NCBI GenBank assembly: GCA_945915475.1
Contig: CAMEFI010000012.1
Span: forward strand, 1-64,000
From: an uncultured Clostridium sp.
GTDB lineage: Bacteria; Bacillota; Clostridia; Lachnospirales; Lachnospiraceae
Direction of reading: 5' to 3'
Length of the DNA: 64,000 nucleotides
Numbering within the stretch: the stretch's first letter is position 1; each line of letters starts with the position of its first letter. Made by a program: the position numbers and the translations under genes. The notes beneath the pieces are model-generated. The model made no database searches and was not told where the DNA came from. It was given only the letters and a program-made list of their open reading frames with translations. Of this stretch, positions 17,197 to 26,685 are shown piece after piece.

Positions 17197-17225
17197 TTGA
17201 CACTATTTTTTTACTGGGCTAATAT
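17197..17225 (+). promoter_or_regulatory. Sigma-A-type promoter of the XRE gene
   Basis: TTGACA at 17197-17202, 17-base spacer, TAATAT at 17220-17225. This gives a leader of about 100 bases before the ATG at 17334. Confidence 0.65.
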
Positions 17226-17333
17226 AAAAAAAACACTGGAAATCCCCGTACAGAATAATGAATGGCACATCCTGAAATAAAAAGAGAGAATTACACAAAA
17301 TATATGTAAATAATGTTATGAAAGGATATAAGG

Positions 17334-17669
17334 ATGAATAAAGAACAAATGGGCAGAATGCTCCGCTATTACAGAAACTTACACAATTACTCTATTCAGA
17401 CAGTATCTGACCGGTTAAATGATGTCGATCTGCCAGCAGCAACCAAGACCATTTATTCATGGGAAGCCGGACGCACCCAGCCGGATGCTGATCGTCTGCT
17501 TTTTCTCTGCAAACTATACGAAATTGATGATATTTTAGCGGCATTCGGATATCAGAGCACCGATTCAAAGCCACTTCATATAACAGAATTTGAAAAAGAA
17601 TTAATTACCGCCTACCGGAATCATCCGGAAGTGCAATCCGCTATCAATAAATTACTCGAACTTGATTAA
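17334..17669 (+). CDS. XRE-family helix-turn-helix regulator
   Basis: This is a 111-residue protein. Residues 3-65 form a Cro/CI-type domain: MLRYYRNLHNYSIQTVSDRL, then TIYSWEAGRTQPDADRLLFLCKLYEID as recognition and closing helices. The C-terminal 40 residues are helical and may dimerise. It is divergent from the phosphorothioation operon across 246 bases that contain both promoters and three CCGAGAA repeats, so it is a candidate controller of that operon. No partner toxin or phage gene lies nearby. Confidence 0.82.
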   Translation: MNKEQMGRMLRYYRNLHNYSIQTVSDRLNDVDLPAATKTIYSWEAGRTQPDADRLLFLCKLYEIDDILAAFGYQSTDSKPLHITEFEKELITAYRNHPEVQSAINKLLELD

Positions 17670-17783
17670 ATACATCCAAACTGCATTTCTAAAAAAATGA
17701 AAAACATTTGAGAAAATGGAAAAAATATAGTATAGTGGATGAAGATTCAGACACGATTTCATTTTGTACCATTGGAGGACATT

Positions 17784-18230
17784 ATGTTAGAGAAAGCCAT
17801 CGAGATAGCAGTAGAAGCACATAGAGGACAGATTGACAAAGCCGGTAAGATATATATTCTTCATCCCATGCGGGTTATGCTGCGGGGACAGAATGAAACA
17901 GAAATGATTGTCGGCATTCTGCACGACGTTGTGGAGGATACTCCTGTCACTCTGGAAATGCTGCGTTTAGAAGGTTTTTCTGATGAAGTACTGGTTGCAG
18001 TTGAGTGCATTACCAAGCACGAAGGGGAAGCCTATGGTGATTTCATTGACCGTGTACTCACCAATCCGTTGGCAACCCAGATCAAGCTCTACGACATAGA
18101 AGATAATCTGAATCGCGACCGTATCCCCTATCCTACCGAAAGAGATAAGGCGCGCTTTCAAAAATACGAGAAATACCATAAAATAATTCTGGATCAACTT
18201 ACAAAATATCACGAAGCAGGAATCATCTAA
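17784..18230 (+). CDS. HD-domain hydrolase, SpoT/MESH1-like
   Basis: This 148-residue single-domain protein has the metal-binding HD pattern of RelA/SpoT hydrolases: His in VEAHRGQ, ILHPMRVM, HD in GILHDVVED, and a late Asp in YDIEDNLNRD. Small alarmone hydrolases with this layout degrade (p)ppGpp or related nucleotides; the true substrate is not visible. The ATG at 17784 has TTGGAGG six bases upstream; the longer frame from 17739 has no ribosome site. Its stop codon overlaps the stop of convergent dinB inside a terminator hairpin. Confidence 0.78.
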   Translation: MLEKAIEIAVEAHRGQIDKAGKIYILHPMRVMLRGQNETEMIVGILHDVVEDTPVTLEMLRLEGFSDEVLVAVECITKHEGEAYGDFIDRVLTNPLATQIKLYDIEDNLNRDRIPYPTERDKARFQKYEKYHKIILDQLTKYHEAGII

Positions 18231-18248
18231 TGATCCTGCTTCTTTTTT
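18213..18248 (+). terminator. Terminator hairpin containing both convergent stop codons
   Basis: GAAGCAGGA pairs with TCCTGCTTC, extended by TCAT/ATGA with one bulge and a CTA loop, followed by six T. The TAA of the HD gene and the TAG of dinB both lie in the hairpin. Confidence 0.85.
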
Positions 18249-19462
18249 GCGGAAGATTTCGATGTGTAGAAACTGCCTCTTTGTATAGCACCGTTTCCGT
18301 ACCGTTCCCGGATCGAATCCAGAGCATTATCCAGATCCCGTTTCTTATCATGGCTTTCAAGGTCAAACAGATTCAACTGGCGGTTACCACCATCTTCTAC
18401 CTTGCTTGCTGCAACACCGATCAAACGGATGGGGGAGCCATCCCATAATTCATCAAACAGTTCACAGGCAACTGCGTAGCACTCATCCGTTACATCTGTT
18501 GGCGAAAGCAGTGTCCGCTGATGTCTTCTCACAACAAAATTACTGTCTTTCAATTCCACCGATAACACCAACGCCTGCACGTGGTCTTTTCGCATTCTGC
18601 CACACACCGATTCACACAACTTCATAATCGTATGATATGCCGATTCACTGTCTTTGATATCATAGGGTATAGTGGTAGAATTTCCATATCCTTTCTGTAC
18701 TGCCTCAGTACGATCCGTTAGTGTCAGATCAATTCCATTTGCAAAATTATAGATGACTTCACCATGACTTTTGAAATGGGATCGCAACACATTGGGATCA
18801 CAGACAGCAATATCTCCGATGGTATGCAACCCAAGGGAATGTAATTTAACCGCAGTTGATTTTCCAACATAGAACAAATCCTCTACCGGAAGTGGCCACA
18901 TTTTCTCTTTCATCTCATCCGGGAATAACGTATGTACCTTGTCCGGTTTCGTAAAATCACTCGCCATTTTTGCAAGGAGACGGTTAGATGAGATTCCGAT
19001 ATTGACCGTAAATCCAAGTGTCTGTCGTATCTCATCCTTCAGCTTATGGGCAAATCCCACCGGTTCCCCATACAGACTGTATGTACCGGTCATATCAAGA
19101 AATGCCTCGTCAATGGAATACTGATCCACCACCGGAGCATACTTTTCAAACAGCGTCATCAGTTCTCTAGAACGCTTTCTATAATAATCCATATGCGGCT
19201 TGTATGCCTTAAGTCCCGGACATTTCTTCATGGCAGACACCACCGGCTCTCCCGTCTGAATCCCATATTTCTTTGCCGACTGGGATTTTGCAAGCACTAC
19301 CCCGTGCCGGGTACTGATATCCCCGCCAATAATGGCGTCCTGTTTCCGAATATCCTCTGTCTCTCCAAGCTCCTCCATCCTGTAGATTGCCTCCCAGCTT
19401 AAAAACGCATTATTTACATCAATATGAAAATATACCGTTTCCGAATGTCTTTGCGTATCCAT
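18227..19462 (-). CDS. dinB: DNA polymerase IV (Y-family, DinB)
   Basis: This 411-residue error-prone polymerase copies past DNA lesions. Catalytic motifs are clear: Asp15 in FHIDVNNAFLSWE and Asp118-Glu119 in YSIDEAFLDMTG, with the fingers segment STRHGVVLAKSQSAKKYGI and a little-finger region after residue 240. The helix-hairpin-helix LFYVGKSTAVKLHSLGLHTIGDIA is present. The DVNNAF in place of the DMDAFF of E. coli fits the UmuC/DinB-like clade of Clostridia. AAGAAGG lies eight bases before the ATG. No LexA-type box was recognised upstream. Confidence 0.88.
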   Translation of the reverse strand: MDTQRHSETVYFHIDVNNAFLSWEAIYRMEELGETEDIRKQDAIIGGDISTRHGVVLAKSQSAKKYGIQTGEPVVSAMKKCPGLKAYKPHMDYYRKRSRELMTLFEKYAPVVDQYSIDEAFLDMTGTYSLYGEPVGFAHKLKDEIRQTLGFTVNIGISSNRLLAKMASDFTKPDKVHTLFPDEMKEKMWPLPVEDLFYVGKSTAVKLHSLGLHTIGDIAVCDPNVLRSHFKSHGEVIYNFANGIDLTLTDRTEAVQKGYGNSTTIPYDIKDSESAYHTIMKLCESVCGRMRKDHVQALVLSVELKDSNFVVRRHQRTLLSPTDVTDECYAVACELFDELWDGSPIRLIGVAASKVEDGGNRQLNLFDLESHDKKRDLDNALDSIRERYGNGAIQRGSFYTSKSSAKKKQDH

Positions 19463-19591
19463 CTTTTCAACCTTCTTTTTGTGAATTTAAAGATCATCTA
19501 TAGATTTTCCTATTTTATAAATACTCATCCTATGCTATACTAAACATACCATATTATATAGTAATAAGCAATTTTTGAAGGGAGAACACAA

Positions 19592-20596
19592 ATGAACACC
19601 AGTTGCAAAGAGATCCAGTTGAACGGAGCACCCGTTATCGAAATGAAAGCCGGCGGATATCTTGCCATCATTGCCCCAACCGTTGGCAGCAATATTGCAA
19701 GACTAAGAGACTGTAAGAATAAGATTGAGATTCTTCGTTATCACAAAGAGAATCCCATCAAGAAGTTAACTGCCAATCCTGAAACATACGGTTTACCAAC
19801 CCTTTATATCCCGAACCGTCTCAACCACGGTGTACTGAAAGTAAGTGACGCAACCTATCAGTTCCCGGTAAATGAAAGCCGTTTTCAGAATTACATACAC
19901 GGTTTTCTTCACAAAAGAAATGATACCGTAATCGAAATGACAACCGAAGATGGGAAAGCCATTGCAAGAACACAGTATATCTATGATGAGAAAGATCTAT
20001 ACTTTGAATATTTTCCGGTGAAATTTCAGGCAGATTATGAATTTATCTTAGATGAAGAAGGCATGCATTACAACTTCACCCTGACCAATCTTTCTGACAA
20101 ACAAATGCCTTATGGTGTCTGCAACCACGCAGCATTCCGGGCACCATTTACAAAGAAAGGAAAAGGCAAAGATATCCGGCTTCAGATTCCGGCAGTAAAA
20201 CGCTGCATCTTAAATGACCGCCAGCTTCCAACCGGCGAAGTACGGGAGCTTTCAGCTTATGACGAACAGTATGTAAAAGGTACCAAGCATGTAATTAAAT
20301 CTCCTATCAACAATGATATGTATACTGTCACCACCGGTGAATTAGACGGAAAACCTTTCTATGGTGCAATCATGACAGACAGCATATCCGGCAAACGCAT
20401 ATGCTATGAAGTAGATGAAACTTTCAAATTTTTCATTGTATGGAATGATAGGGGCACCAAAGATTATTTCTGTCCGGAACCAATGAGCTGGATGATTGAT
20501 GCACCAAACCTTGATCTCCCTGCTGAGGAGACAGGCTATATTGAGCTGGCACCAAATGAGAGCAAGACCGTAAAAGAACATATTTTTACAGCATAA
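19592..20596 (+). CDS. Aldose-1-epimerase-like (galactose mutarotase fold) protein
   Basis: This 334-residue cytosolic protein has the beta-sandwich mutarotase pattern: IAPTVGSNIARL near the start, PNRLNHG, a GFLHKR strand, YNFTLTNLSDKQMPYGVCNHAAFRAPF with the His that normally sits in the active site, and FFIVWNDRGTKDYFCPEPMSWMID near the end. It probably interconverts sugar anomers and lies just upstream of cellobiose phosphorylase, whose product is alpha-glucose 1-phosphate plus glucose. AAGGGAG is eight bases before the ATG. The precise sugar is unknown. Confidence 0.78.
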   Translation: MNTSCKEIQLNGAPVIEMKAGGYLAIIAPTVGSNIARLRDCKNKIEILRYHKENPIKKLTANPETYGLPTLYIPNRLNHGVLKVSDATYQFPVNESRFQNYIHGFLHKRNDTVIEMTTEDGKAIARTQYIYDEKDLYFEYFPVKFQADYEFILDEEGMHYNFTLTNLSDKQMPYGVCNHAAFRAPFTKKGKGKDIRLQIPAVKRCILNDRQLPTGEVRELSAYDEQYVKGTKHVIKSPINNDMYTVTTGELDGKPFYGAIMTDSISGKRICYEVDETFKFFIVWNDRGTKDYFCPEPMSWMIDAPNLDLPAEETGYIELAPNESKTVKEHIFTA

Positions 20597-20656
20597 TATA
20601 CGAAATTATTTTTTATATCTTTTTCCATAAAATGTACCAAAAAAAATTGTTTTTTC

Positions 20657-20685
20657 TTGTGTTTTATCGTTATTTATACTATAAT
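20657..20685 (+). promoter_or_regulatory. Promoter of the cellobiose phosphorylase gene
   Basis: TTGTGT at 20657-20662, 17-base spacer, TATAAT at 20680-20685. The start codon is some 200 bases further on, so the transcript has a long leader (about 20692-20887) without a recognisable reading frame or known riboswitch. Confidence 0.6.
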
Positions 20686-20887
20686 GTATCCATACGGCTT
20701 TTTTCCAGAGCAGGGATTCTGTTTCAACATACAATATGGGGAGTTTCCTTTCTGGAATCAGAAGATAACCGCGCGTAACGAAGCATAGAGTGAGGAGAGT
20801 TTCGTGACTAATTTACATAGACATTCTCCCGGTTTCCGGTTCTTCTATCATAATTAGCCCATCACATGAAAGAGAGGTATTGAAAAC

Positions 20888-23365
20888 ATGAAATTTGGAC
20901 ATTTTGATGATGCCAAAAGAGAGTATGTAATCACTACACCTAAGACTCCATATCCATGGATTAACTACTTAGGTACACAGGGATTCTTCTCATTAATTTC
21001 GAACACTGCGGGAGGTTACAGCTTCTATAAAGATGCTCGTCTTCGTAGAATTACCCGTTATCGTTACAACAACGTTCCTATCGATATGGGCGGACGTTAT
21101 TTCTACATTAACGATGAGGGAACCATTTGGAACCCAGGCTGGTCTCCGGTTAAGACCGAACTGGACGCTTATGAGTGTCGTCATGGTATGGGCTACACTA
21201 TCATTACCGGTAAGAAGAACGATTTGAAGGCAGAGGTTACATTCTTTGTTCCTCAGAATTATAACGGAGAGGTTCAGCAGGTTGTACTGACCAACGAAGG
21301 TACTGCACCTAAGTCTTTTTCTCTGTTCTCATTTGCAGAGTGGTGCTTATGGGATGCTCAGGATGACTGCACCAACTTCCAGAGAAACTTCTCAACAGGT
21401 CGTGTTGAGGTAGCCGGTTCTACAATTTACCACAAGACAGAATACAGAGACCGTCGTGATCATTTTGCATTCTACACAGTAAATGATGACATTGACGGAT
21501 ATGATACAGATAGAGATTCCTTTTTCGGTCTTTACAACGGATTCCATAATCCACAGGTTGTAGAAGCAAACAAAGCAAACAACTCCTTTGCAGACGGATG
21601 GTCACCAATCGCTTCTCACTTCAAGAAGATTACTTTAGCTCCAGGAGAGTCTAAGACATTGATATTCATTCTTGGCTACGTTGAGATGCCTGTTGAAGAA
21701 AAGTTCGAAGCAGACGGCAAGACAATCAATAAGACAAAAGCACTTGCCATGATGGAACAGTACAACACACCTGAGAAGGTTGCTGCCGGTCTTGATGAAT
21801 TAAGAGCTACATGGGATAAGCTTCTTGGTGTACTTAATGTTGACACTCCGGACGACAAAGTTAACAGAATGGTTAATATTTGGAATCAGTATCAGTGTAT
21901 GGTAACATTTAACCTTTCACGTTCTGCATCCTACTTCGAGTCAGGTATCGGACGTGGTATGGGATTCCGCGATTCTAACCAGGATGTATTAGGATTTGTT
22001 CATCAGATTCCTGACCGTGCAAGGGAAAGAATTATCGATATCGCCTCTACACAGTTCCCGGATGGTGGATGTTATCATCAGTATCAGCCACTCACAAAGA
22101 AGGGTAACGCAGATATCGGCGGAGACTTCTCAGATGATCCATTATGGTTAATCCTTTCTGTTTCTGCCTACATTAAAGAAACAGGTGATTGGGGAATTCT
22201 TGATGAGATGGTTCCTTATGACAATGATATGTCTAAGGCTCAGCCACTGCTTGACCATTTGAAGGTTTCCTTCTACCACATTGTTAACAATTTAGGACCT
22301 CACGGTCTTCCACTTGCAATGCGTGCTGACTGGAATGACTGTATCAACCTTTCTTGTTTCTCAGATACACCGGGTGAGTCTTTCCAGACTTACACAAACC
22401 CTAAGTTCGCTGCCGAAGGCGGTTACTCAAAGGTTGCTGAGTCCGTTATGGTTGCTACATTATTTACATATTCCGGTCCTAACTACGTTGCAATCTTAAA
22501 GCATTTAGGAAAAGATGATGAAGCTGCTGCTGCTCAGGCTGAGATTGATAAGATGAAAGCAAATATCATGGAACATGCCTGGGATGGTGATTGGTTCTTA
22601 AGAGCATATGATGCAAACGGTGAGAAGATGGGATCTAAGGAATGTGAAGAAGGACAGATTTTCATCGAGCCACAGGGATTTGCCATTATGTCAGACATCG
22701 ATGAAGAAGCAACAAAGAAGACGCTCAAATCTATCGATGAAAGACTGAATACAGAGCATGGTCTTGTACTGAATAATCCTGCATTTACCAAGTACTACGT
22801 TCAATACGGTGAGATTTCTACTTACCCAGGTGGATACAAGGAAAACGCTGGTATCTTTACACATAACAATGCATGGATTATCTGTGCAGCTGCTTATGCC
22901 GGAGAAGGTGACCAGGCATTCAAGTATTACTCAGAAATCGCTCCTGCGTTTACAGAAGAGACTTCAGACCTTCATAAGACAGAACCATATGTATATGGTC
23001 AGATGATTGGTGGTAAGGATGCTGGTTCCGATATCGGACAGACCGGAAAGAACTTTGGTCAGGGTAAGAACTCATGGTTGACTGGTACTGCTGCATGGAA
23101 CATGGTAGCTATTTCCCAGTACATCTTAGGTATTGCTGCCGACTTTGACGGATTAAGAATTGATCCTTCCATTCCATCTGCTTGGGACGGTCTTTCAGCT
23201 AAGAGAGAGTTCCGCGGTGCTACATATGATATCAAGATTTCTAATCCGGATCATATCTGTAAGGGTATCAAGAGCGTAACCGTTGATGGTGCTGCCATTG
23301 AGGGCAATGTTCTCCCAGTATTCGGAGACGGCAACACTCACAGCGTAGAAGTCGTAATGGGCTAA
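20888..23365 (+). CDS. Cellobiose phosphorylase (GH94)
   Basis: This 825-residue enzyme splits cellobiose with phosphate to alpha-glucose 1-phosphate and glucose in the cytoplasm, saving one ATP per disaccharide. The opening [20 protein letters not shown] and [10 protein letters not shown] are typical of cellobiose rather than chitobiose or laminaribiose phosphorylases. The (alpha/alpha)6 barrel carries the general-acid region ADWNDCIN with Asp481 and Asp484; FADGWSPI and [14 protein letters not shown] are also family-typical. Codon use is more biased than in the neighbours, as expected for strong expression. It is transcribed from its own promoter after the mutarotase-like gene and closed by a terminator. 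Confidence 0.92.
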   Translation: MKFGHFDDAKREYVITTPKTPYPWINYLGTQGFFSLISNTAGGYSFYKDARLRRITRYRYNNVPIDMGGRYFYINDEGTIWNPGWSPVKTELDAYECRHGMGYTIITGKKNDLKAEVTFFVPQNYNGEVQQVVLTNEGTAPKSFSLFSFAEWCLWDAQDDCTNFQRNFSTGRVEVAGSTIYHKTEYRDRRDHFAFYTVNDDIDGYDTDRDSFFGLYNGFHNPQVVEANKANNSFADGWSPIASHFKKITLAPGESKTLIFILGYVEMPVEEKFEADGKTINKTKALAMMEQYNTPEKVAAGLDELRATWDKLLGVLNVDTPDDKVNRMVNIWNQYQCMVTFNLSRSASYFESGIGRGMGFRDSNQDVLGFVHQIPDRARERIIDIASTQFPDGGCYHQYQPLTKKGNADIGGDFSDDPLWLILSVSAYIKETGDWGILDEMVPYDNDMSKAQPLLDHLKVSFYHIVNNLGPHGLPLAMRADWNDCINLSCFSDTPGESFQTYTNPKFAAEGGYSKVAESVMVATLFTYSGPNYVAILKHLGKDDEAAAAQAEIDKMKANIMEHAWDGDWFLRAYDANGEKMGSKECEEGQIFIEPQGFAIMSDIDEEATKKTLKSIDERLNTEHGLVLNNPAFTKYYVQYGEISTYPGGYKENAGIFTHNNAWIICAAAYAGEGDQAFKYYSEIAPAFTEETSDLHKTEPYVYGQMIGGKDAGSDIGQTGKNFGQGKNSWLTGTAAWNMVAISQYILGIAADFDGLRIDPSIPSAWDGLSAKREFRGATYDIKISNPDHICKGIKSVTVDGAAIEGNVLPVFGDGNTHSVEVVMG

Positions 23366-23389
23366 TCCCCATAACACACAACTATAACC

Positions 23390-23426
23390 GGAGCTGTCGC
23401 ACAAATCTGCGGCAGCTCCTTCTTAT
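23390..23426 (+). terminator. Terminator of the cellobiose phosphorylase gene
   Basis: GGAGCTGTCGCA pairs with TGCGGCAGCTCC (one G.T) around CAAATC, followed by TTCTTAT. A copy of the mobile element begins immediately after. Confidence 0.8.
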
Positions 23427-23439
23427 ATTTATACCCTTA
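23427..23439. repeat. Left 13-bp target duplication of element at 23440
   Basis: ATTTATACCCTTA is repeated exactly at 23648-23660 on the other side of the element. Confidence 0.85.
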
Positions 23440-23647
23440 TAGGCAATTGCGAAACTCTTGAAAATGTATATTGAGTTGTGCAGATTTGACAAGTATCCTA
23501 AGCAGGTGCTTTGAGACCGCCGGTACTTAACGAGTGTAAAACACGAGTTTAGTACCGCTGCGAGGCGAGAGCAGCGCAAGCGTGCCTGTGAGGATATTGT
23601 CAAATTGCACAACGTTTATAGAAGAAACAGGCGTTTCGCAAACGCCT
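23440..23647 (+). mobile_element. Inverted-repeat element with internal RNA-like hairpin, 208 bp
   Basis: The terminal repeats are AGGCAATTGCGAAAC and, inverted, AGGCGTTTGCGAAAC. The basal stem pairs TTGTGCAGATTTGACAA with TTGTCAAATTGCACAA, continued by TATCCT/AGGATA and CAGG/CCTG. The apical core holds CGGTACT/AGTACCG, a distal arm GTGT/ACAC flanked by facing GA dinucleotides, and a GC-GCAA-GC tetraloop hairpin before TGCCTG. It is about 95 percent identical to the copy at 38361 by eye and carries no reading frame. Confidence 0.88.
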
Positions 23648-23660
23648 ATTTATACCCTTA
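23648..23660. repeat. Right 13-bp target duplication of element at 23440
   Basis: ATTTATACCCTTA, identical to 23427-23439. Confidence 0.85.
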
Positions 23661-23827
23661 GAGGATTAGGGTGTCAAAAGCCCATTTTAAATATGTGACC
23701 TGACACATCGCATAAAAAGGATTGTATGATTTTTAAAACACATTTACACTTCCTCAATAATGCTACATGGAACGTGTTTCACAATTACCTAATTACCTTG
23801 TGCATAAATGAAGATAGGAGGCTCAAC

Positions 23828-24001
23828 ATGGATTTGTGCGACCAGTGCGTGCACTTTGTATATGATGAAGATTGGGAGTGCTACTCCTGTGATGTGAATT
23901 TGGACGAAGACGATATGGTCAAGTTCTTACAAGGAAGAAATACTAATTGCTCTTTTTTCCGGTTAGATGACGAATATGGTGTTGTACGACATCAAATGTA
24001 A
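23828..24001 (+). CDS. DUF6472-type small cysteine-rich protein
   Basis: This 57-residue protein is full of paired cysteines (CDQC, CYSC and a later NCSFF) and acidic stretches, with the ending DDEYGVVRHQM. This matches a small family common in Lachnospiraceae (DUF6472) whose role is unknown; metal binding is likely from the Cys pairs. The ATG at 23828 has AGGAGG about six bases upstream. The frame opens further upstream to 23726, but that part has no ribosome site and no family likeness. Confidence 0.75.
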   Translation: MDLCDQCVHFVYDEDWECYSCDVNLDEDDMVKFLQGRNTNCSFFRLDDEYGVVRHQM

Positions 24002-24027
24002 TGAATCACAACATACAACAGCAGAAT

Positions 24028-24088
24028 AAAAACTGCCACACAATAGTAACATCCGCATCTGCTATGCTATTACCGTGTGGCAGTTTTT
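24028..24088. terminator. Bidirectional terminator between the DUF6472 and acpP genes
   Basis: AAAAACTGCCACAC at 24028-24041 pairs with GTGTGGCAGTTTTT at 24075-24088, with an inner AATAG/CTATT pair. The A and T runs serve both directions. Confidence 0.85.
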
Positions 24089-24114
24089 ACTTTACGATCA
24101 AGTAGTCCGAAGGA

Positions 24115-24348
24115 TTATGCCTCAACTCCGTGAGCCTTTAAGTATTCAATAACATCCTCAACTGTAGCAATGTTCTCTAATTCCTCTGATGGAATCTCAA
24201 CGTCATACTCTTCCTCAAGAGCCATTACTAACTCAAATAAGTCTAATGAATCTGCTCCTAAGTCATCCTTGAAATTGGAAGATAATTCGATCTCGCTCTC
24301 ATCAACACTAAGCTGCTCAGCGATAATTTCTTTCATCTTTTCTAACAT
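24115..24348 (-). CDS. acpP: Acyl carrier protein
   Basis: This 77-residue acidic protein carries growing acyl chains on a phosphopantetheine arm. The attachment serine is in the motif [11 protein letters not shown], preceded by SSNFKDDL and followed by the usual helix [25 protein letters not shown] lies about eleven bases before the ATG. The gene stands alone, away from any fab cluster in this window, between a bidirectional terminator and its own promoter, so it could be the housekeeping ACP or a dedicated one. Confidence 0.9.
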   Translation of the reverse strand: MLEKMKEIIAEQLSVDESEIELSSNFKDDLGADSLDLFELVMALEEEYDVEIPSEELENIATVEDVIEYLKAHGVEA

Positions 24349-24411
24349 AATATTGCTTTCTCCTTTTACATTATGATTGGGGTCTTCCGACTACCACTCT
24401 TATCAATGTTG

Positions 24412-24440
24412 ACTATACAACATGATATATATCATGTCAA
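24412..24440 (-). promoter_or_regulatory. acpP promoter with 18-bp palindrome in its spacer
   Basis: On the minus strand, TTGACA (24440-24435), 17-base spacer, TATAGT (24417-24412). The spacer region holds the perfect palindrome ACATGATATATATCATGT at 24420-24437, a candidate operator. Confidence 0.65.
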
Positions 24441-24500
24441 GTTATCCTTTGAAAAAATATGTAAAAATCCCAAATTTTTCACATTCAATACAATTCTTAG

Positions 24501-26552
24501 CTAGATCTTTCCATTTTCATCAAAATAAATATGTTCAAATTCATCCACCGGCATAGGTTTCGCAAAGTAAAATCCCTGTGCAACATCACAGGAGGATGAT
24601 TTCAGGAAATCCACATGTTCTTTTGTCTCCACGCCCTCGGCAATAACGCCAAGCTTCAGATCCTTTGCCATAGCAATGGTATGACTAATCACAATCTTAC
24701 CCTTATCTGTAGACAATTTCTTATCTAAGAAATCCTTATCAATTTTAATGGTATCCACCGGTATCTGACGAATCATATTAAGTGAAGAATAACCAGCACC
24801 AAAATCATCAACCTCTAACAGGAATCCCATAGTCTGTAACTGTTCTAATACATCATACAAATCCTTTGAATCATAGAAAAATGTTTCTGTTATCTCCAAA
24901 GTCAAATAGGATGTTGGAATATTATATTTTCTAATGAGACGTTTCCATGCACCAATCAGATCATTATGCTGAATATGATACCGTGAGATATTCACAGACA
25001 AAGGAACGAGTGTTCTGCCCTCGTCACGCCATCTTGCAAGGGTCTTACAAGCTTCTTCCCACATATATTCATCCAATCGCAAAATGAAGCCATTCCGCTC
25101 AAATAAAGGAATAAAATCGTTAGGCTGAATCAATCCCTTCACCGGATGTTTCCATCTTGCAAGCACCTCCGCACCACATATCTTCCCGGTAACCAGATTA
25201 TACTTCGGTTGCAGATACATGAGAAACTGTTTATTCTGGATAGCTGCATTCATATCCTGCTCAATCTCTGTATTTTTAATAATCTCTGCACGGTACTGTT
25301 CATCATAAAATGCACAGAAATTCATGGCATTCCCCTTCACTGTTCGTGCTGCGAGAGTTGCCCGGTCACACATCAGATTGATTGGAATGGTTGTATCCGT
25401 AACCAAATAAATTCCATATGTTGTATTAATATCAAAAGAAAATTCATTCTTATAAATCGCCTTACGAATCTTCTCTATTAACTTAATCACATCGCCCCGC
25501 CTATCATACATCACACAAAGCAGAAACATGTCTGAATGTACTCTGCAATACAACGCACCTTGCGGAACCTTCTCCTTTAATACATGCGCAATATGTTTCA
25601 GTACATCGTCTCCTGTACTCATACCAAACAGATCATTAATCAGTTTGAATTTATCAATATCAAATGAAATAATAGCATGATTCCTTGTGTCATTCTCCAT
25701 AATCATGCGACCCGCATCTACATAAAAACGATTCACATTCGGGATATTTGTCAAGGTATCAAATTCCGAACGATACCGAAGAGTCTCATAGGAACGGGTT
25801 GCCTCATCTACGTCTTTGAGTGTTCCAATTATCCGGACAATCTGTCTCTTGTCATTGCGAATAAACTGAATACAGATTCGATACCAGACCAATTGTCCTG
25901 TCTTCGTCTTCAGTCGACAAGTCACCTCACGAAAATCGTCCTCCCGTTTAGAAAATAGCATATTGTATATATCACAATCCTGCTCATATATCAAATCTCT
26001 TGTTGCATCATCTAACAGAAAATTAATGTTATGAATCTCATCAATTCCAAACTTTTCCTGAAACAGAGGCGATACATAATATGTATTCTGTTCTACATTA
26101 TATTCAAATACTATAGTCCGTAACTGGCTGACTACAGTCTGATACAATTCTCCCGACAAGCGCAGCTGTTCCTCATAAGACTGCGTCTTCGCCTCGAGAT
26201 TCATCTTGGCAATTAACAACTCCTCTGAATCTAAAATCGTATACATGACTGCGGGTACCCCATTATCCCATGCTAATGCCGTTATCTTCACATGGACGGT
26301 ACGGTCAAAATTCTCAAAATACCGTTCTACAATATGCTCTTCTCCATCTGCATCTTTAAACGGACAGATCTCACAAGGATCATCCTTTCCTTTCATCACA
26401 TGATAACAGGTCAATTCCGTTATCTCTTCCCCAAAAATTGCCTTTGCCTTGGCATTTGCATAGATCACACTATGATCCTGCCCATCAACAGCAATCATAG
26501 CCTGCTCAGACAAATCCATAATCTGGCATGCAAGTCCCTTTGCCTTATCCAT
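24501..26552 (-). CDS. PAS - degenerate GGDEF - EAL protein (c-di-GMP phosphodiesterase)
   Basis: From the chosen start this protein has about 683 residues and no membrane segment. Two PAS-like sensor regions occupy the first ~240 residues, the first with a CYHVMKGKDDPCEICPF cluster that could hold a metal or heme. The GGDEF domain keeps FDIDKFKLINDLFG but its active loop reads HSDMF instead of GGDEF, so it should not make c-di-GMP. The EAL domain looks complete: AEVLARW, LSVNISRYH, EITETFF, DDFGAGYSSL, IKIDKDF, AEGVET. The ATG at 26552 is preceded by a moderate AGGTGG; in-frame starts at 26564 and 26609 are possible. Transcribed divergently from the Fur-family gene. Confidence 0.85.
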   Translation of the reverse strand: MDKAKGLACQIMDLSEQAMIAVDGQDHSVIYANAKAKAIFGEEITELTCYHVMKGKDDPCEICPFKDADGEEHIVERYFENFDRTVHVKITALAWDNGVPAVMYTILDSEELLIAKMNLEAKTQSYEEQLRLSGELYQTVVSQLRTIVFEYNVEQNTYYVSPLFQEKFGIDEIHNINFLLDDATRDLIYEQDCDIYNMLFSKREDDFREVTCRLKTKTGQLVWYRICIQFIRNDKRQIVRIIGTLKDVDEATRSYETLRYRSEFDTLTNIPNVNRFYVDAGRMIMENDTRNHAIISFDIDKFKLINDLFGMSTGDDVLKHIAHVLKEKVPQGALYCRVHSDMFLLCVMYDRRGDVIKLIEKIRKAIYKNEFSFDINTTYGIYLVTDTTIPINLMCDRATLAARTVKGNAMNFCAFYDEQYRAEIIKNTEIEQDMNAAIQNKQFLMYLQPKYNLVTGKICGAEVLARWKHPVKGLIQPNDFIPLFERNGFILRLDEYMWEEACKTLARWRDEGRTLVPLSVNISRYHIQHNDLIGAWKRLIRKYNIPTSYLTLEITETFFYDSKDLYDVLEQLQTMGFLLEVDDFGAGYSSLNMIRQIPVDTIKIDKDFLDKKLSTDKGKIVISHTIAMAKDLKLGVIAEGVETKEHVDFLKSSSCDVAQGFYFAKPMPVDEFEHIYFDENGKI

Positions 26553-26622
26553 AATCCACCTCATTTTCACCGAAAATCGCAGTGTTTCTCTTATTTTTCC
26601 TATGGTCAATTATAACACAGTA

Positions 26623-26663
26623 TTGACATTTTGGAAAGAATTATTATATAATGGAAATAATAA
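26623..26663 (+). promoter_or_regulatory. Promoter and possible Fur/PerR-type box of the Fur-family gene
   Basis: TTGACA at 26623-26628, 18-base spacer, TATAAT at 26647-26652. The overlapping stretch TTATTAT-N9-ATAATAA (26641-26663) is an AT-rich inverted repeat around the -10 box and could serve autoregulation. Confidence 0.55.
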
Positions 26664-26685
26664 TCGTTACTATTTGGGAGGAGTT

